A DNA stretch of 64,000 nt. It comes from Fidelibacterota bacterium (GTDB lineage: Bacteria > Fidelibacterota > Marinisomatia > SCGC-AAA003-L08 > TS1B11). Of the stretch, positions 33,493-42,303 are shown in pieces. Each line of letters begins with the position of its first letter. The stretch's first letter is position 1. The stretch lies in contig SCKI01000002.1 of the NCBI GenBank assembly GCA_004124295.1, positions 124,001-188,000 on the forward strand, given 5' to 3'. The notes beneath the pieces are model-generated. The model had not been told where the DNA came from, did no database searches, and saw only the letters and a program-made list of their open reading frames with translations. The position numbers and the translations under genes are program-made.

Positions 33493-34089
33493 CTAACCGG
33501 CCAACGCGGCCCTGATAATATCTTCCAGCGGCGCTTCCGGGGGCACTTTCTGCAGCGCTTTCTGGACCGCCCGCAACGCTTCCTGCTGCTTGTAGCCCAG
33601 CGATACCAGGCTTTGGGCCGCCTCGTTGGCCACCTCGATGGTGGTGCCGGCCCGGGCCACCACCTCCGGATCCCAGACCGATCCGCTGCCGCCGAACTTG
33701 TCGCCCAGCTCGGTGATGATGCGCCGGGCCATCTTCGGTCCCACGCCCCGGATGGCGGTGAGCGCCGCTTCATCCCCGGCCACCACCCGCCGGCGGAATT
33801 CGTCCGGCAAGGCACCGCTCAACATGGAGATGGCGGTCTTGGCGCCGATGCCGCTGATGGAAATGAGGTGCCGGAACACCTCGCGCTCATCCGCGCTGAT
33901 AAAGCCGAATAGCTCCTGCCCGGCATCCCGGACCTGATGGTAAATGTGCAGTTGCAGCTCGGTCCCCACCCGCGGCAGAGCGCCATAGCTGTTCAGCGTG
34001 ATCCAGACCTGGTAGCCGACACCGCCCACGTCCAGCACCAGATGGTCCGGATGGGCCTCGGCGAGCTTGCCTGTCAAGCGGACGATCAT
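33493..34089 (-). CDS. ruvA: Holliday junction branch migration protein RuvA
   Basis: RuvA binds four-way junctions and loads the RuvB motor. From MIVRLTGKLAEAHPDHLVLD the product is 198 residues, the family size. It has the OB-fold domain, two helix-hairpin-helix motifs (ISGIGAKTAISML and IRGVGPKMARRIITEL) and a C-terminal RuvB-binding helical domain with SLGYKQQEALRAVQKAL. A longer open frame upstream overlaps ruvC and is unrelated. The ATG overlaps the ruvC stop (ATGA). RuvB is not adjacent; gcvT follows instead. Confidence 0.97.
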   Translation of the reverse strand: MIVRLTGKLAEAHPDHLVLDVGGVGYQVWITLNSYGALPRVGTELQLHIYHQVRDAGQELFGFISADEREVFRHLISISGIGAKTAISMLSGALPDEFRRRVVAGDEAALTAIRGVGPKMARRIITELGDKFGGSGSVWDPEVVARAGTTIEVANEAAQSLVSLGYKQQEALRAVQKALQKVPPEAPLEDIIRAALAG

Positions 34090-34574
34090 AATAAGCGGGT
34101 CTCCAATTTTAGCTGCTGCTGGTGGCAGATGGCGATGGCCAGCGCGTCGGAGGCGTCGAGAGGCTCCGGCGGCTCGGCGAGGGCCAGCAGGGTCTGCACC
34201 ATGGCCTGCACCTGCTCCTTGGTGGCGTTGCCGTAGCCGGTAGTGGCCAGCTTCACCTTCCGGGGAGCATACTCGCCGATGGGCAGACCGAAGTGGGCGG
34301 CGCACAGCAGGGCCGCTCCCCGGGCCTGTCCCAACACCAGGGCAGATTTAACGTTCACGCCGTAAAATGCCTCCTCGATGGCCATTTCGTCGGGGGCGGT
34401 GGCCCGGATCAGTTCGGACAGGTCGTCATAAAGCACGGCCAGGCGCTGCCCCATATCCGCTTTGACCGGTGGACGGATAGTGCCGCAATCGACCAGCAGC
34501 AGACGATTGTCCACGGCCTCGATGATACCGTAGCCGGTGCGCCGGATGCTGGGGTCTACGCCGAGAATGCGCAT
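34086..34574 (-). CDS. ruvC: Holliday junction resolvase RuvC
   Basis: RuvC cuts Holliday junctions symmetrically. The 162-residue RNase H-fold enzyme has the first catalytic Asp at residue 7 in ILGVDPSIRRTGYG, the Glu pair in EMAIEEAFYGVN near residue 67, and the C-terminal DASDALAIAICH with the last acidic residues near 139-142. Length is normal. It overlaps yebC by one base and ruvA by four bases, giving the common yebC-ruvC-ruvA order. Confidence 0.97.
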   Translation of the reverse strand: MRILGVDPSIRRTGYGIIEAVDNRLLLVDCGTIRPPVKADMGQRLAVLYDDLSELIRATAPDEMAIEEAFYGVNVKSALVLGQARGAALLCAAHFGLPIGEYAPRKVKLATTGYGNATKEQVQAMVQTLLALAEPPEPLDASDALAIAICHQQQLKLETRLL

Positions 34575-35323
34575 CAGCCTGAGTAGGCGGCCAACTCCTC
34601 CTCGGCGATGTTACAGTTGGCGTAAACTTTTTCGATATCCTCAAGTTCTTCCAACTGGTCGAGGAGCTTCAGCAGCTGCTGGGCATCGGCGCCGCTCACT
34701 TCCACTGTATTGATGGCCTCCAGCCCGATCTCCACCGCCGCCTCGGGCAGGTTGCTGTCCAACAGCGCCTGCCGCAGACTGTAGGCCTTTTCCGCCGGGA
34801 CTGCAATAATGTAGTGGCCCTCCTCCACTTCGATCTCCTCCGCGCCGAAATCGACGGCCACATCGAACAGGTCATCCTCGGAAGCGCCGGCCACCGGCAG
34901 GGTCAGCACGCCCCGGTTCTCGAACTGCCAGGCGACGCTCCCCGACTCGCCCAGATTGCCGCCGTATTTGGTCATCAGGTGGCGGATATCGGCCACGGTC
35001 CGTTTCTTGTTGTCGGTCATGACGTCCATCATGATGGCCGCGCCGCCGGGACCGTAGCCCTCGTAGGTGGAGGCCTCGTATTTCACGCCGGGCAGCTCGC
35101 CGGTGCCTTTCTTTACTGCCCGCTGGATATTTGACTGGGGCATGTTGGCCGTGCGGGCCTGATTGATGGCCAGCCGCAGCCGGGGATTGGCATCAACATC
35201 TCCCCCGCCGAGCCGGGCGGCCACGGTAATCTCCTTGATCAGACGGGTAAAGACAGCGCCCCGCTTGGCATCGGTGGCGGCCTTCTTGCGCTTGATGGTG
35301 GCCCATTTACTGTGTCCGGACAT
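34574..35323 (-). CDS. yebC: YebC/TACO1 family protein
   Basis: YebC-type proteins act in translation of difficult motifs or as transcription regulators, depending on the bacterium. The 249-residue product opens MSGHSKWATIKRKKAATDAK and contains the conserved NMPQSNIQRAVKKGTG, TYEGYGPGGAAIMMDVMTDN and GSVAWQFENRGVL. Length and domain order are typical. Its place directly before ruvC is widespread. A candidate promoter lies about 50 bases upstream. Confidence 0.97.
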   Translation of the reverse strand: MSGHSKWATIKRKKAATDAKRGAVFTRLIKEITVAARLGGGDVDANPRLRLAINQARTANMPQSNIQRAVKKGTGELPGVKYEASTYEGYGPGGAAIMMDVMTDNKKRTVADIRHLMTKYGGNLGESGSVAWQFENRGVLTLPVAGASEDDLFDVAVDFGAEEIEVEEGHYIIAVPAEKAYSLRQALLDSNLPEAAVEIGLEAINTVEVSGADAQQLLKLLDQLEELEDIEKVYANCNIAEEELAAYSG

Positions 35324-35371
35324 AGGACCTCAATATTATTCGCTGCTGGCAGACAGTTTACTGGGTGACGG

Positions 35372-35400
35372 ATAATGGTGCAGTCGAAAGTTAACCTCAA
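35372..35400 (-). promoter_or_regulatory. Weak candidate promoter for yebC-ruvCA
   Basis: On the minus strand TTGAGG (35395-35400) and CATTAT (35372-35377) are spaced by 17 bases, each four of six to consensus, in the 127-base gap between batE and yebC. This gap is one of the few large enough for a new transcription start here. Confidence 0.3.
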
Positions 35401-35421
35401 GGGCGGGGCAGGATAAACCCC

Positions 35422-35441
35422 CATGCCGGGGCCCCGGAATG
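35422..35441 (-). terminator. Weak candidate terminator after batE
   Basis: Ten bases after the batE stop the minus strand can fold CATTCCGG with CCGGCATG around GGCC, with one mismatch. It is followed by GGGG and only three T before ATCC. The missing U-run makes an intrinsic terminator doubtful. Confidence 0.25.
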
Positions 35442-35450
35442 CCGTCCGGA

Positions 35451-36200
35451 TTAGAGCGGCCGCAGCTGGCCTTCGGGAATCCAGCCGCTTTTGCCATCCA
35501 GCAGTTCCACCTGCAGCCAGCGGTTCCCGGCGCCGGTAATGGCCACTTTAGCCCCCGCATGCAGCTCAAACAGGGCGGTGGAACGGACGCTCGGGGCGCT
35601 GTAGGCCACGCTGGGATCGCTGTAGATGATCCCTTCCCGGGTCGTGCTGGCGGTGTAAATACTGTCGGCCGCCAGCAGGGAGAGCAGCAACGCCAGGCCC
35701 ATACCGAGCCCGGCCAGACCCCGGCTGCGGCGCCATTCCAACTGCTGTCCGGCGGTGAACAGAAAAGCGCTCGCCAGCAGCAGCCAGGAGATGCGCTGTA
35801 CCCACTGCCGGGGGGTCAGGCTGCCGCGCAGCGACCGGTAGAAGCCGACATAGAACGGCAGCTCCGGCTCGGCCAGACGGTCGATGACCCGCAGGCCGCC
35901 CAGGGCCAGATTGTACCGGCTGTCGGCGTCGCGGGGGCGCAGCTTCAGGGCCAGTTCGTAAGCCCACACAGCGCCGGCCACATCCTTGGCACGATAGTAG
36001 GCGTTGCCCAGATTGTAGTACAGGGCGTGGGACCGGTAGCCGGTCTTGAGGATGGCCTCGAATTCCTGGATGGAGAGCTCCCACTGGCCCCGCTCGTAGG
36101 CCTCCAGCCCTTGCCGGTAGGTACGCTCCAACGCCTGGGCCGTCACCGTCCGGGGCAGGGCGGCCAGGGCCAGCAGTGCCAGGAGGCTCAGCCGGACCAT
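35451..36200 (-). CDS. batE: BatE-like TPR and SH3-domain membrane protein
   Basis: The 249-residue product has a signal peptide (residues 1-21), two TPR units (about residues 26-95, including ALYYNLGNAYYRAKDVAGAV), two membrane helices (about 136-180), and a C-terminal bacterial SH3 domain with GAKVAITGAGNRWLQVELLD and GKSGWIPEGQLRPL. This layout is that of BatE in the Bacteroides aerotolerance operon. The SH3 end suggests contact with peptidoglycan. It overlaps batD by 13 bases and is the last gene of the operon. Its molecular job is not known. Confidence 0.85.
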   Translation of the reverse strand: MVRLSLLALLALAALPRTVTAQALERTYRQGLEAYERGQWELSIQEFEAILKTGYRSHALYYNLGNAYYRAKDVAGAVWAYELALKLRPRDADSRYNLALGGLRVIDRLAEPELPFYVGFYRSLRGSLTPRQWVQRISWLLLASAFLFTAGQQLEWRRSRGLAGLGMGLALLLSLLAADSIYTASTTREGIIYSDPSVAYSAPSVRSTALFELHAGAKVAITGAGNRWLQVELLDGKSGWIPEGQLRPL

Positions 36201-37924
36201 TGCCGCTGCACTTCGGCCAGACTCGCCAGCAGCTCGGCCCGGTCGGCTTCGGCACCCTCCGGCGGCAGGGGGGCAAAGCGGGCGGCGGCAGCCCGTTCCA
36301 GCAGCCCGGAGATGGTCTCCCGCAGCCCGGCCTCGATACCGGCCAAAGCCAGCCGGTCAAGCGTTTCCTGAAGGGTATACTCGGGCATGTTTTGGCCCGT
36401 CTTGGCATTGATAAAAGCGCTCACGGCCCGGCCGAAGCTGGCATAGATATCCGTACCCGGCGACCCGCTGGCGGCCAGCTGCCGCCGGGCCCTGGCCAGC
36501 GCCCGCCGGTAGCGCAGGACCGGGGCCAAGCGGGTGCTGACCCTTTGCGCCCGGCCGCCCAGCCAAGGCACCGCAAACAGCAGCACCGTAAGCAGGTTAA
36601 GCAACAGCAGTCCGCCGCTGTACCAGCCTTCGCCGCGTTTGGTCCAGCGGGGCGCTGCCGTCTTGACAAAGCGGATGTCCTCGCCCAGCAGGGCGACCTC
36701 CTCCCGGGTAAATCCGACCGGCGCGGCGGCCTGGTCAGCGGAAGGCAGCACCTCCAGGCTGAACGGCCCGGCGGTCAGCACCTCGTAGGCCTTGGTGCGG
36801 GGATTGAAGACCGGGAAGCGGACCACGGGAATGGTGAGGTCTCCGGCCCGGCGCGGTATCAGCACATATTCGATTATCCGGCTGCCTCCGATGATATCGC
36901 CCAGGGCTGACTCGGTGGTGCTCTGGGGCGAGAACACCTCCAGCCCGGCCGGGAAGTCGATGCGGGGCGGCTCCAGGGCCTTGATGTTGCCCTCTCCGGC
37001 CACGGTGAGGCGCATGGTCAAAGCCTCGTTCTGGCTCGTCCGGGAGGCGCTGAGCTCTCCTTCCAGGGAAAAATTGCCCACCACGCCGGTGTAATCCTTG
37101 GGCCGGCCTGATGAGGGCAGAGGGAGCACCTGCAGGGACAGGGGCGCCGATGAGACCGTGCGCTGCTCCACCGACCGGCGGCCGAAAAAGGAGAATTCGT
37201 CGAAAAAGGGATCCCGGTTGCGATTGCGGGTCTGCACGCCAATGCGCAGGATCAGGGGGTCGACCTGCAGCTCGCCCGAGCGCGTGGGAAAGAGGGCCGA
37301 CCGGCGCACGACCGCCGTATAATAGCGCTTGCCGCCGATGGTCCTTTCCCTGAGCTGCAGCTTCTTGGGGGCGAACAGTTCCTCGGTCCAGAAGCCGGTG
37401 AGGCTCGGTTCGCCGGCGATCTCCCAGCCGCTGATATTGAGCTGCGTGTAGAGGGTCCAGGTGATGGTGATCTGCTCCCCCCGGTAGGCCCCTTCGCGGT
37501 CGGCTTGGGCCACCAGGAACAACGGTCCCCGGGCGCCGCTGTCCGTGCTTTGGCTGACCGGTGTTACCTTGATGGTGAGGGGCTGGGTACGGTAGCTGCG
37601 CCCTCGCACCCGGACGGTCTGGGCCGGAATGACAAGCGACCCGGTGCGCCGGGGCAGCAACTCCCAGGTATAGCTGGAGGACGACTTCACCTGGCCGTTC
37701 ATGATCTGCATGCTGCGGGATGAATGGGGGCCGGAGAGCCGGCGGAAATCATCAATCCCCACGAGGTCAGCCGCCTCGAGCTCGCCGTTTTGCACCTGGA
37801 TTTCATAGGTGAAACTCTGGCCCTCGGAGATATGGCTCTCGCTGGCCAGGGCCGACACCTGCACCTGTGCAGCCAGTGACGCGGCCCACAGTCCGGGCAG
37901 TATCGCCGCCGCCAGCCGTCTCAC
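36188..37924 (-). CDS. batD: BatD-like aerotolerance protein
   Basis: The 578-residue product begins with a GTG and a signal peptide (about 20 residues). It then has repeated immunoglobulin-like beta domains; phrases such as SEGQSFTYEIQVQNGE and EGAYRGEQITITWTLY match the BatD 'oxygen tolerance' family. One membrane helix lies near residues 425-445, followed by a cytoplasmic helical tail. BatD is thought to assemble with the VWA proteins BatA and BatB in the membrane. It overlaps batC by four bases and batE by 13, so the operon is translated as a chain. Confidence 0.88.
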   Translation of the reverse strand: MRRLAAAILPGLWAASLAAQVQVSALASESHISEGQSFTYEIQVQNGELEAADLVGIDDFRRLSGPHSSRSMQIMNGQVKSSSSYTWELLPRRTGSLVIPAQTVRVRGRSYRTQPLTIKVTPVSQSTDSGARGPLFLVAQADREGAYRGEQITITWTLYTQLNISGWEIAGEPSLTGFWTEELFAPKKLQLRERTIGGKRYYTAVVRRSALFPTRSGELQVDPLILRIGVQTRNRNRDPFFDEFSFFGRRSVEQRTVSSAPLSLQVLPLPSSGRPKDYTGVVGNFSLEGELSASRTSQNEALTMRLTVAGEGNIKALEPPRIDFPAGLEVFSPQSTTESALGDIIGGSRIIEYVLIPRRAGDLTIPVVRFPVFNPRTKAYEVLTAGPFSLEVLPSADQAAAPVGFTREEVALLGEDIRFVKTAAPRWTKRGEGWYSGGLLLLNLLTVLLFAVPWLGGRAQRVSTRLAPVLRYRRALARARRQLAASGSPGTDIYASFGRAVSAFINAKTGQNMPEYTLQETLDRLALAGIEAGLRETISGLLERAAAARFAPLPPEGAEADRAELLASLAEVQRQWSG

Positions 37925-38661
37925 CAGTCTTTCTCCAGCTTGACCGCCTTGGGGCTGCGGTAGCGCCGCTGCAGCAGGTTCTCATCGTTCGCCCGCAGAG
38001 CGTTAAGGATGGCTTCGGCCTCTTCCCGCTGCAGAGAGTCGGCGGCGGCCTGCTGGGGATCGGTCTGATTGTGGGACTGCTGCGCATCGCCCTCCTCTCC
38101 GGCTGAAGCCGGGTCGCGGTCGTTCTGCTGCTGCTGCTGATCCTCATTGGCCTGGTCCTGGCCCCCTTCGCTGTCCCGCTGCCGGCCCTCCTCGGAGCCC
38201 TCCTGCTGCTCTTTATCCGCATCGGGGTCCGAGGCAGGACTGTCCCGGGATTCCTGTTCCTCCTCGGCCGCCATGCGCGTGGCCAGCTCGTAATTCACCC
38301 GGGCATCCTGATCGGCAGGGTTCAGCTGCAGGGACCGGCGGTAGAAGGCCGCCGCCGCCTGGCGCTGGCCGGCCCGGAAGAAACTGTTGCCCAGGTTGTA
38401 AAAAATGCGGGCCTGGCTGGTACGGTCTTCGGCGGCCAGGGCGGCCTGATACTCCTCCAGGGCCTTGCTGAAATCTCCGGCGCCGTAGGCCAGATTGCCG
38501 AAATTGTAATGCAGCAGCGGCTCCTCGGGGTACGCCTCAATCAGGTTTTCGTACCGCTCCCAGACCGGTTGCAGCTCCGGGGGCCGGGGAGGCGCCAGGG
38601 GGACCTGGGGGGCCTGTCCCCAAAGGACGGCGCCGATCAGCAGCGGCAACAGACTACGCAT
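37921..38661 (-). CDS. batC: BatC-like TPR protein with acidic Gln-rich segment
   Basis: From MRSLLPLLIGAVLWGQA (a signal peptide) the product is 246 residues. TPR units occupy about residues 28-125, with LHYNFGNLAYGAGDFSKALE and IFYNLGNSFFRAGQRQAAAA. Residues about 130-215 are low-complexity, rich in Glu, Gln, Asp and Asn. The C terminus has LRANDENLLQRRYRSPK. The start ATG overlaps the batB stop by eight bases; a longer open frame upstream lies inside batB and lacks a signal peptide. BatC is the usual TPR partner in this operon. Confidence 0.85.
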   Translation of the reverse strand: MRSLLPLLIGAVLWGQAPQVPLAPPRPPELQPVWERYENLIEAYPEEPLLHYNFGNLAYGAGDFSKALEEYQAALAAEDRTSQARIFYNLGNSFFRAGQRQAAAAFYRRSLQLNPADQDARVNYELATRMAAEEEQESRDSPASDPDADKEQQEGSEEGRQRDSEGGQDQANEDQQQQQNDRDPASAGEEGDAQQSHNQTDPQQAAADSLQREEAEAILNALRANDENLLQRRYRSPKAVKLEKDW

Positions 38662-39673
38662 ACCGGCTCCTGATCTGGGGTGGTTTGCGCCGGCCGCCGG
38701 GGAGCAGCAATTCGGCCAGCAGGAGGAGCAGTGTCGGCAGCACAAAGTACTGGTAGCGGTCTTCGAATTGGGCGAAGGACTGGGTCTTCAGGGTCCGTTT
38801 TTCCATGGCCAGGATTTCGTCGGCGAGCTGCTCCAGGCCGCCGCTGCGGTTGTCCACCCGGGTGTAGGTGCCGCCCCCCTCCCGGGCCAGCGACTTGAGC
38901 ATCGCCTCGTTGAGCATGGAGGTGACGATCCGGCCGGCGGCATCTTTCTTGAACTCCTGCCTCCCGTCCAGCGGTATGGGCGCCCCCTGGGGGGAACCGA
39001 CCCCTACGGTGTGGATGATGATGCCGGTGGCGGCGGCCTGCCGGGCAATCTCCAGCGCCCGGCCGTCATGGTCCTCGCCATCGCTCAGGATGACCACCGA
39101 CTTGTACTTTTCCGTCTCCGGATCGAAAGTGCGCAGGGCCAGCTGCAACGCTTCGGCAATCACGGTGCCCTGCAACTGCACCAGCCGCGTATCCACGGCA
39201 TTCAGAAAGAGCATGGCCGCGGCGTAGTCGGAAGTGAGGGGGAAGTGGAGATGGGCCGATCCGGCAAATACAATCATGCCGATGCGGTCCCCCTCCAGGC
39301 GGGAGATGAGCCGCCCCACCTCGTACCTGGCCTTCGCGATGCGGCTGGGCTTCACATCTCTGGCATCCATGCTGATGGACGTATCCAGAACCAGCAGCAC
39401 ATCGACGCCCTGGCGCTCCAGCTCGACGATCCGGGTACCGATTTTCGGTCCCGTGGCGGCGATGATCATTAACCCGGAGGCGCTGAAAAAGAGGGCCAGC
39501 TTGCCCCACTGGCGGGGAAACCTGATCCGGCCCAGGACCACGTACCTGACCCGGGCCTCGCCCATGGCCATCAGGGCCTGGAGGAGCCGGCGCTGTTGCA
39601 GCACCCGCCAGATCAGCAGGACGGCCCAGGGCGCCAGCAGCCAGGCGGCCAGGGGATAGGCGAACTGGATCAC
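38654..39673 (-). CDS. batB: BatB-like VWA-domain membrane protein
   Basis: The 339-residue protein has N-terminal membrane helices (about residues 7-25 and 56-75), a von Willebrand A domain with the MIDAS start VLLVLDTSISMDARDVKPS near residue 90, the Thr/Asp partners in GTVIAEAL and VVILSDGEDHDG, and a C-terminal membrane helix at about 311-327. BatB pairs with BatA in the membrane. Its GTG start overlaps the batA stop by four bases. The metal-site residues look intact, so ligand binding is expected. Confidence 0.9.
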   Translation of the reverse strand: MIQFAYPLAAWLLAPWAVLLIWRVLQQRRLLQALMAMGEARVRYVVLGRIRFPRQWGKLALFFSASGLMIIAATGPKIGTRIVELERQGVDVLLVLDTSISMDARDVKPSRIAKARYEVGRLISRLEGDRIGMIVFAGSAHLHFPLTSDYAAAMLFLNAVDTRLVQLQGTVIAEALQLALRTFDPETEKYKSVVILSDGEDHDGRALEIARQAAATGIIIHTVGVGSPQGAPIPLDGRQEFKKDAAGRIVTSMLNEAMLKSLAREGGGTYTRVDNRSGGLEQLADEILAMEKRTLKTQSFAQFEDRYQYFVLPTLLLLLAELLLPGGRRKPPQIRSRYA

Positions 39674-40665
39674 GCCAGCCCCTTGCGCAGCAGACCGCCA
39701 CCAAAGGCCGGCAGGATCAGGCCGATGAGCGTGGCCGGAATCACCAGCCAGCCGTAGAGCTCCTCGATATTGCGATACTCCCTGATCTGCACTTCGGTCC
39801 GTTCCAGCTCGTTGATCTGCCGGTAGACATCGGCCAGGGAAGCCTGATCGGTGGCCCGGAAATAGGTCCCGCCGGTTATCTCGGCCACTTTGCGGAGCGT
39901 CGCCTCATCCAGATCGACCTCGACGTTCACCATCCTCTGGCCCCAGACCGGGTCGTTGACCGGATAAGGGGCCCTTCCCCGGGAGCCGGCGCCGATGGTG
40001 TAGATGCGGATATCGAATTCGGCGGCCAGCTGGGCCGCGGTGGTGGGATCGAGCTCGCCGGCATTGTTGCTGCCGTCCGACAGGAGGATCATCACCTTGC
40101 TCTCGGCCGCGCTGTCCCGCAGGCGGTTGATGGCGCTGGCAATGGCCATGCCAATGGCGGTGCCGTCATGCTCCTTGTCGATGATGGTCACCTGCTGGAG
40201 CAGACTCTGCAGCACATTGGTATCGTGCGTCAGGGGGCACTGGATATAGGGAATGGCGGCAAACACGACGATGCCGATGCGGTCATGGGGCCGGTCGAGG
40301 ATGAACTGCTCGGCCACCTCCTTGGCCGCCTCCAGGCGGTTGGGCTTGAAATCGGCCGCCAGCATGGAGGAGGAGATATCCAGCACCATGATGATATCGA
40401 TGACCTCCACGGTGGTCTCCCGGACCACATCGGTGATCTGGGGACGGGCCATGGCCACGGCCAACAGGGCCACCATCAGCAGACGTCCGGCCCGCAGCCA
40501 GGCCACGCGGCGGCCGGCGCTACGCCTCAGGACCGGGTCGAACAGGCTCAGGGCGGAGAAGCGGATTGCCGCTTCCTGGTAGCGTCCCCACTGGCGGTGC
40601 CAGATAATCAACAGGGGCAAAAGCAGGAGCAGCAGCAGCCACCAGGGTTGCTGGAATGAGAGCAT
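39670..40665 (-). CDS. batA: BatA-like VWA-domain membrane protein
   Basis: The 331-residue protein has an N-terminal membrane helix (residues 8-25) and a second at about 55-72, a VWA domain with IIMVLDISSSMLAADFKPNR (DxSxS of the MIDAS), GTAIGMAIASAINRL and MILLSDGSNNAGELD, and a C-terminal membrane helix near residues 305-322. BatA is the first bat gene here; the moxR ATPase and DUF58 genes that usually precede it are not next to it, since gatA lies three bases upstream. Role in stress or aerotolerance is known from Bacteroides; the mechanism is unclear. Confidence 0.9.
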   Translation of the reverse strand: MLSFQQPWWLLLLLLLPLLIIWHRQWGRYQEAAIRFSALSLFDPVLRRSAGRRVAWLRAGRLLMVALLAVAMARPQITDVVRETTVEVIDIIMVLDISSSMLAADFKPNRLEAAKEVAEQFILDRPHDRIGIVVFAAIPYIQCPLTHDTNVLQSLLQQVTIIDKEHDGTAIGMAIASAINRLRDSAAESKVMILLSDGSNNAGELDPTTAAQLAAEFDIRIYTIGAGSRGRAPYPVNDPVWGQRMVNVEVDLDEATLRKVAEITGGTYFRATDQASLADVYRQINELERTEVQIREYRNIEELYGWLVIPATLIGLILPAFGGGLLRKGLA

Positions 40666-40668
40666 CGG

Positions 40669-42030
40669 TCAGGTTTGGAACTGGTTCTCTATCAGCTGGC
40701 TCATTTGAAAAATGCTTTCTTCGCCAAAGGTTGTCGCGCACAATTGCAGTCCGATAGGCAGGCCGTTGCGGCCCTGGCCGACCGGAATGCTCATGGCCGG
40801 AATCCCCGCCAGGCTCATCGGCACCGTGAACAGGTCGGACAGGTACATGGCCAGGGGATTATCGACCTGGCTGCCGATGGCAAAGGGGAACGTAGGGGTC
40901 GTCGGAGTCAGCAGGATGTCCACCTCGGAAAAAGCAGCCGTAAAGTCCCCCTGAATGCTGCGCCGGACCCGTTGCGCCCGGCCATAGTATTTGTCCATGT
41001 AACCTGCCGACAGCACATAGGTTCCCAGCATGATCCGGCGCTGGACTTCCGGACCAAATCCACTGCTGCGGCTATCGGTGTAGACCGATTCGAGATCGGA
41101 ATCGGCCGTCTGCAGCCGGCGGCCGTAGCGGATACCGTCGAAACGGGCCAGATTGGATGAGGCTTCGGCGGTCGTGAGGATATAGTAGGCGGCAATACCG
41201 TGGCCGGCATGGGGCAGGGAAATCTCCTGCACCGGCAGCCCTTCACCCTCCATAAAGGCGATCAGCTCCCGGTAGCGTTCCAGAATCTCCGGATCCAGTC
41301 CGGCCAGCTCGGCCGGGGGCAGGATGCCGACGCGCAAGCTGCGAGCCCGCTGCCCATCAAACTCGAACGGCCGCACCGGCTCGGGAGCGGAGGTGCTGTC
41401 CCGGGCGTCATGGCCGGCGATGGCCTGGTACACGCTGGCGGTGGTCCCGGTGGAACGGGCAAACACGCCGATCTGGTCGAAGGAGGAGGCGAAGGCCACC
41501 AGGCCGTACCGGGATACCCGGCCGTAGGTTGGCTTGAGGCCGTAAATACCGCAGAATGCCGCCGGTTGCCGGACCGAGCCGCCGGTGTCGCTGCCCAGGG
41601 CCGCATCCACCAGACCGGTGGCCACCACCACCGCCGAACCGCCGCTGCTGCCGCCGGGCACCAGGTCGGCATCGTGAGGGTTATGGACCGGGCCGAAACA
41701 GGAATACTCGCTGGAGGAGCCCATGGCGAACTCGTCCATGTTGGTTTTCACCACCAGGTGGCCCCCGGCGTCCAGCAACTGCTGCACAGCCGTGGCCGTA
41801 TAGGTGGAGATGTACCCCTGCAGGGTGCGGGAGGCGCAGGTAGCGGCGCTGCCGGCCAGATTCAGGTTATCCTTGATACCCAGCAGCAGCTGCGACAGGG
41901 CACCCTCCGGCGCCGCCTCCAGCCCGTCCAACGCGGCGGGAGAGATATCGGCAATCACCGCATTGAGGGCGCTCTGCTCCTGTAAGGCCGCAGGGATGCC
42001 TGCGATGCGGTCACGAACCGGTTGAGTCAC
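40669..42030 (-). CDS. gatA: Aspartyl/glutamyl-tRNA amidotransferase subunit A
   Basis: GatA releases ammonia from Gln for GatB to amidate misacylated Glu-tRNA-Gln or Asp-tRNA-Asn. The 453-residue amidase-signature protein has the catalytic Lys53 in GIKDN, Ser128 in GGSSGGS and Ser152 in GSDTGGS; their spacing (75 and 24) equals that of characterised GatA. The N-terminal helix region is about 25-30 residues shorter than usual. Start is GTG. gatB and gatC are not adjacent. A different amidase-signature enzyme is possible, but the C-terminal MSIPVGQGRNGLPIGLQLCA supports GatA. Confidence 0.9.
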   Translation of the reverse strand: MTQPVRDRIAGIPAALQEQSALNAVIADISPAALDGLEAAPEGALSQLLLGIKDNLNLAGSAATCASRTLQGYISTYTATAVQQLLDAGGHLVVKTNMDEFAMGSSSEYSCFGPVHNPHDADLVPGGSSGGSAVVVATGLVDAALGSDTGGSVRQPAAFCGIYGLKPTYGRVSRYGLVAFASSFDQIGVFARSTGTTASVYQAIAGHDARDSTSAPEPVRPFEFDGQRARSLRVGILPPAELAGLDPEILERYRELIAFMEGEGLPVQEISLPHAGHGIAAYYILTTAEASSNLARFDGIRYGRRLQTADSDLESVYTDSRSSGFGPEVQRRIMLGTYVLSAGYMDKYYGRAQRVRRSIQGDFTAAFSEVDILLTPTTPTFPFAIGSQVDNPLAMYLSDLFTVPMSLAGIPAMSIPVGQGRNGLPIGLQLCATTFGEESIFQMSQLIENQFQT

Positions 42031-42039
42031 CGGGAGCGG

Positions 42040-42267
42040 TCAGCTCTTGGTGGACTCGGAGGCGCCGTTGCCGTCGTCCTTGATCGATTTTCCCGGATCA
42101 ACGGTATTGGCGGCTGATTCGAATTCGTCCTGAATTTCGCTGGTGGCCTTTTTGAACTCCCGCATACCCTGCCCCAAGCCCTTGGCGAGCTCCGGCAGCC
42201 GCTTGGCGCCGAACAGCAGCAGGACGATAAAAAGGATGACCAGAATTTCACCGAATCCCAACGACAT
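42040..42267 (-). CDS. tatA: Sec-independent protein translocase TatA/E-type subunit
   Basis: TatA oligomers form the passage for folded proteins across the inner membrane. The 75-residue product has a membrane helix (about residues 5-19, [15 protein letters not shown]), the conserved hinge [20 protein letters not shown], an amphipathic helix, and a polar tail. tatC is not in the window. It is nine bases before gatA and 36 bases after the DUF4321 gene. Confidence 0.95.
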   Translation of the reverse strand: MSLGFGEILVILFIVLLLFGAKRLPELAKGLGQGMREFKKATSEIQDEFESAANTVDPGKSIKDDGNGASESTKS

Positions 42268-42303
42268 GATTCCTCCTACCCCGCGCCAGTCAGCGCAGGC
42301 TTG

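Noticed and set aside
34090-34305. Upstream extension of the ruvA frame
   Set aside because: It overlaps ruvC; the extra residues are Arg/Ala/Gly-rich frame shadow, and MIVRL is the normal RuvA start.
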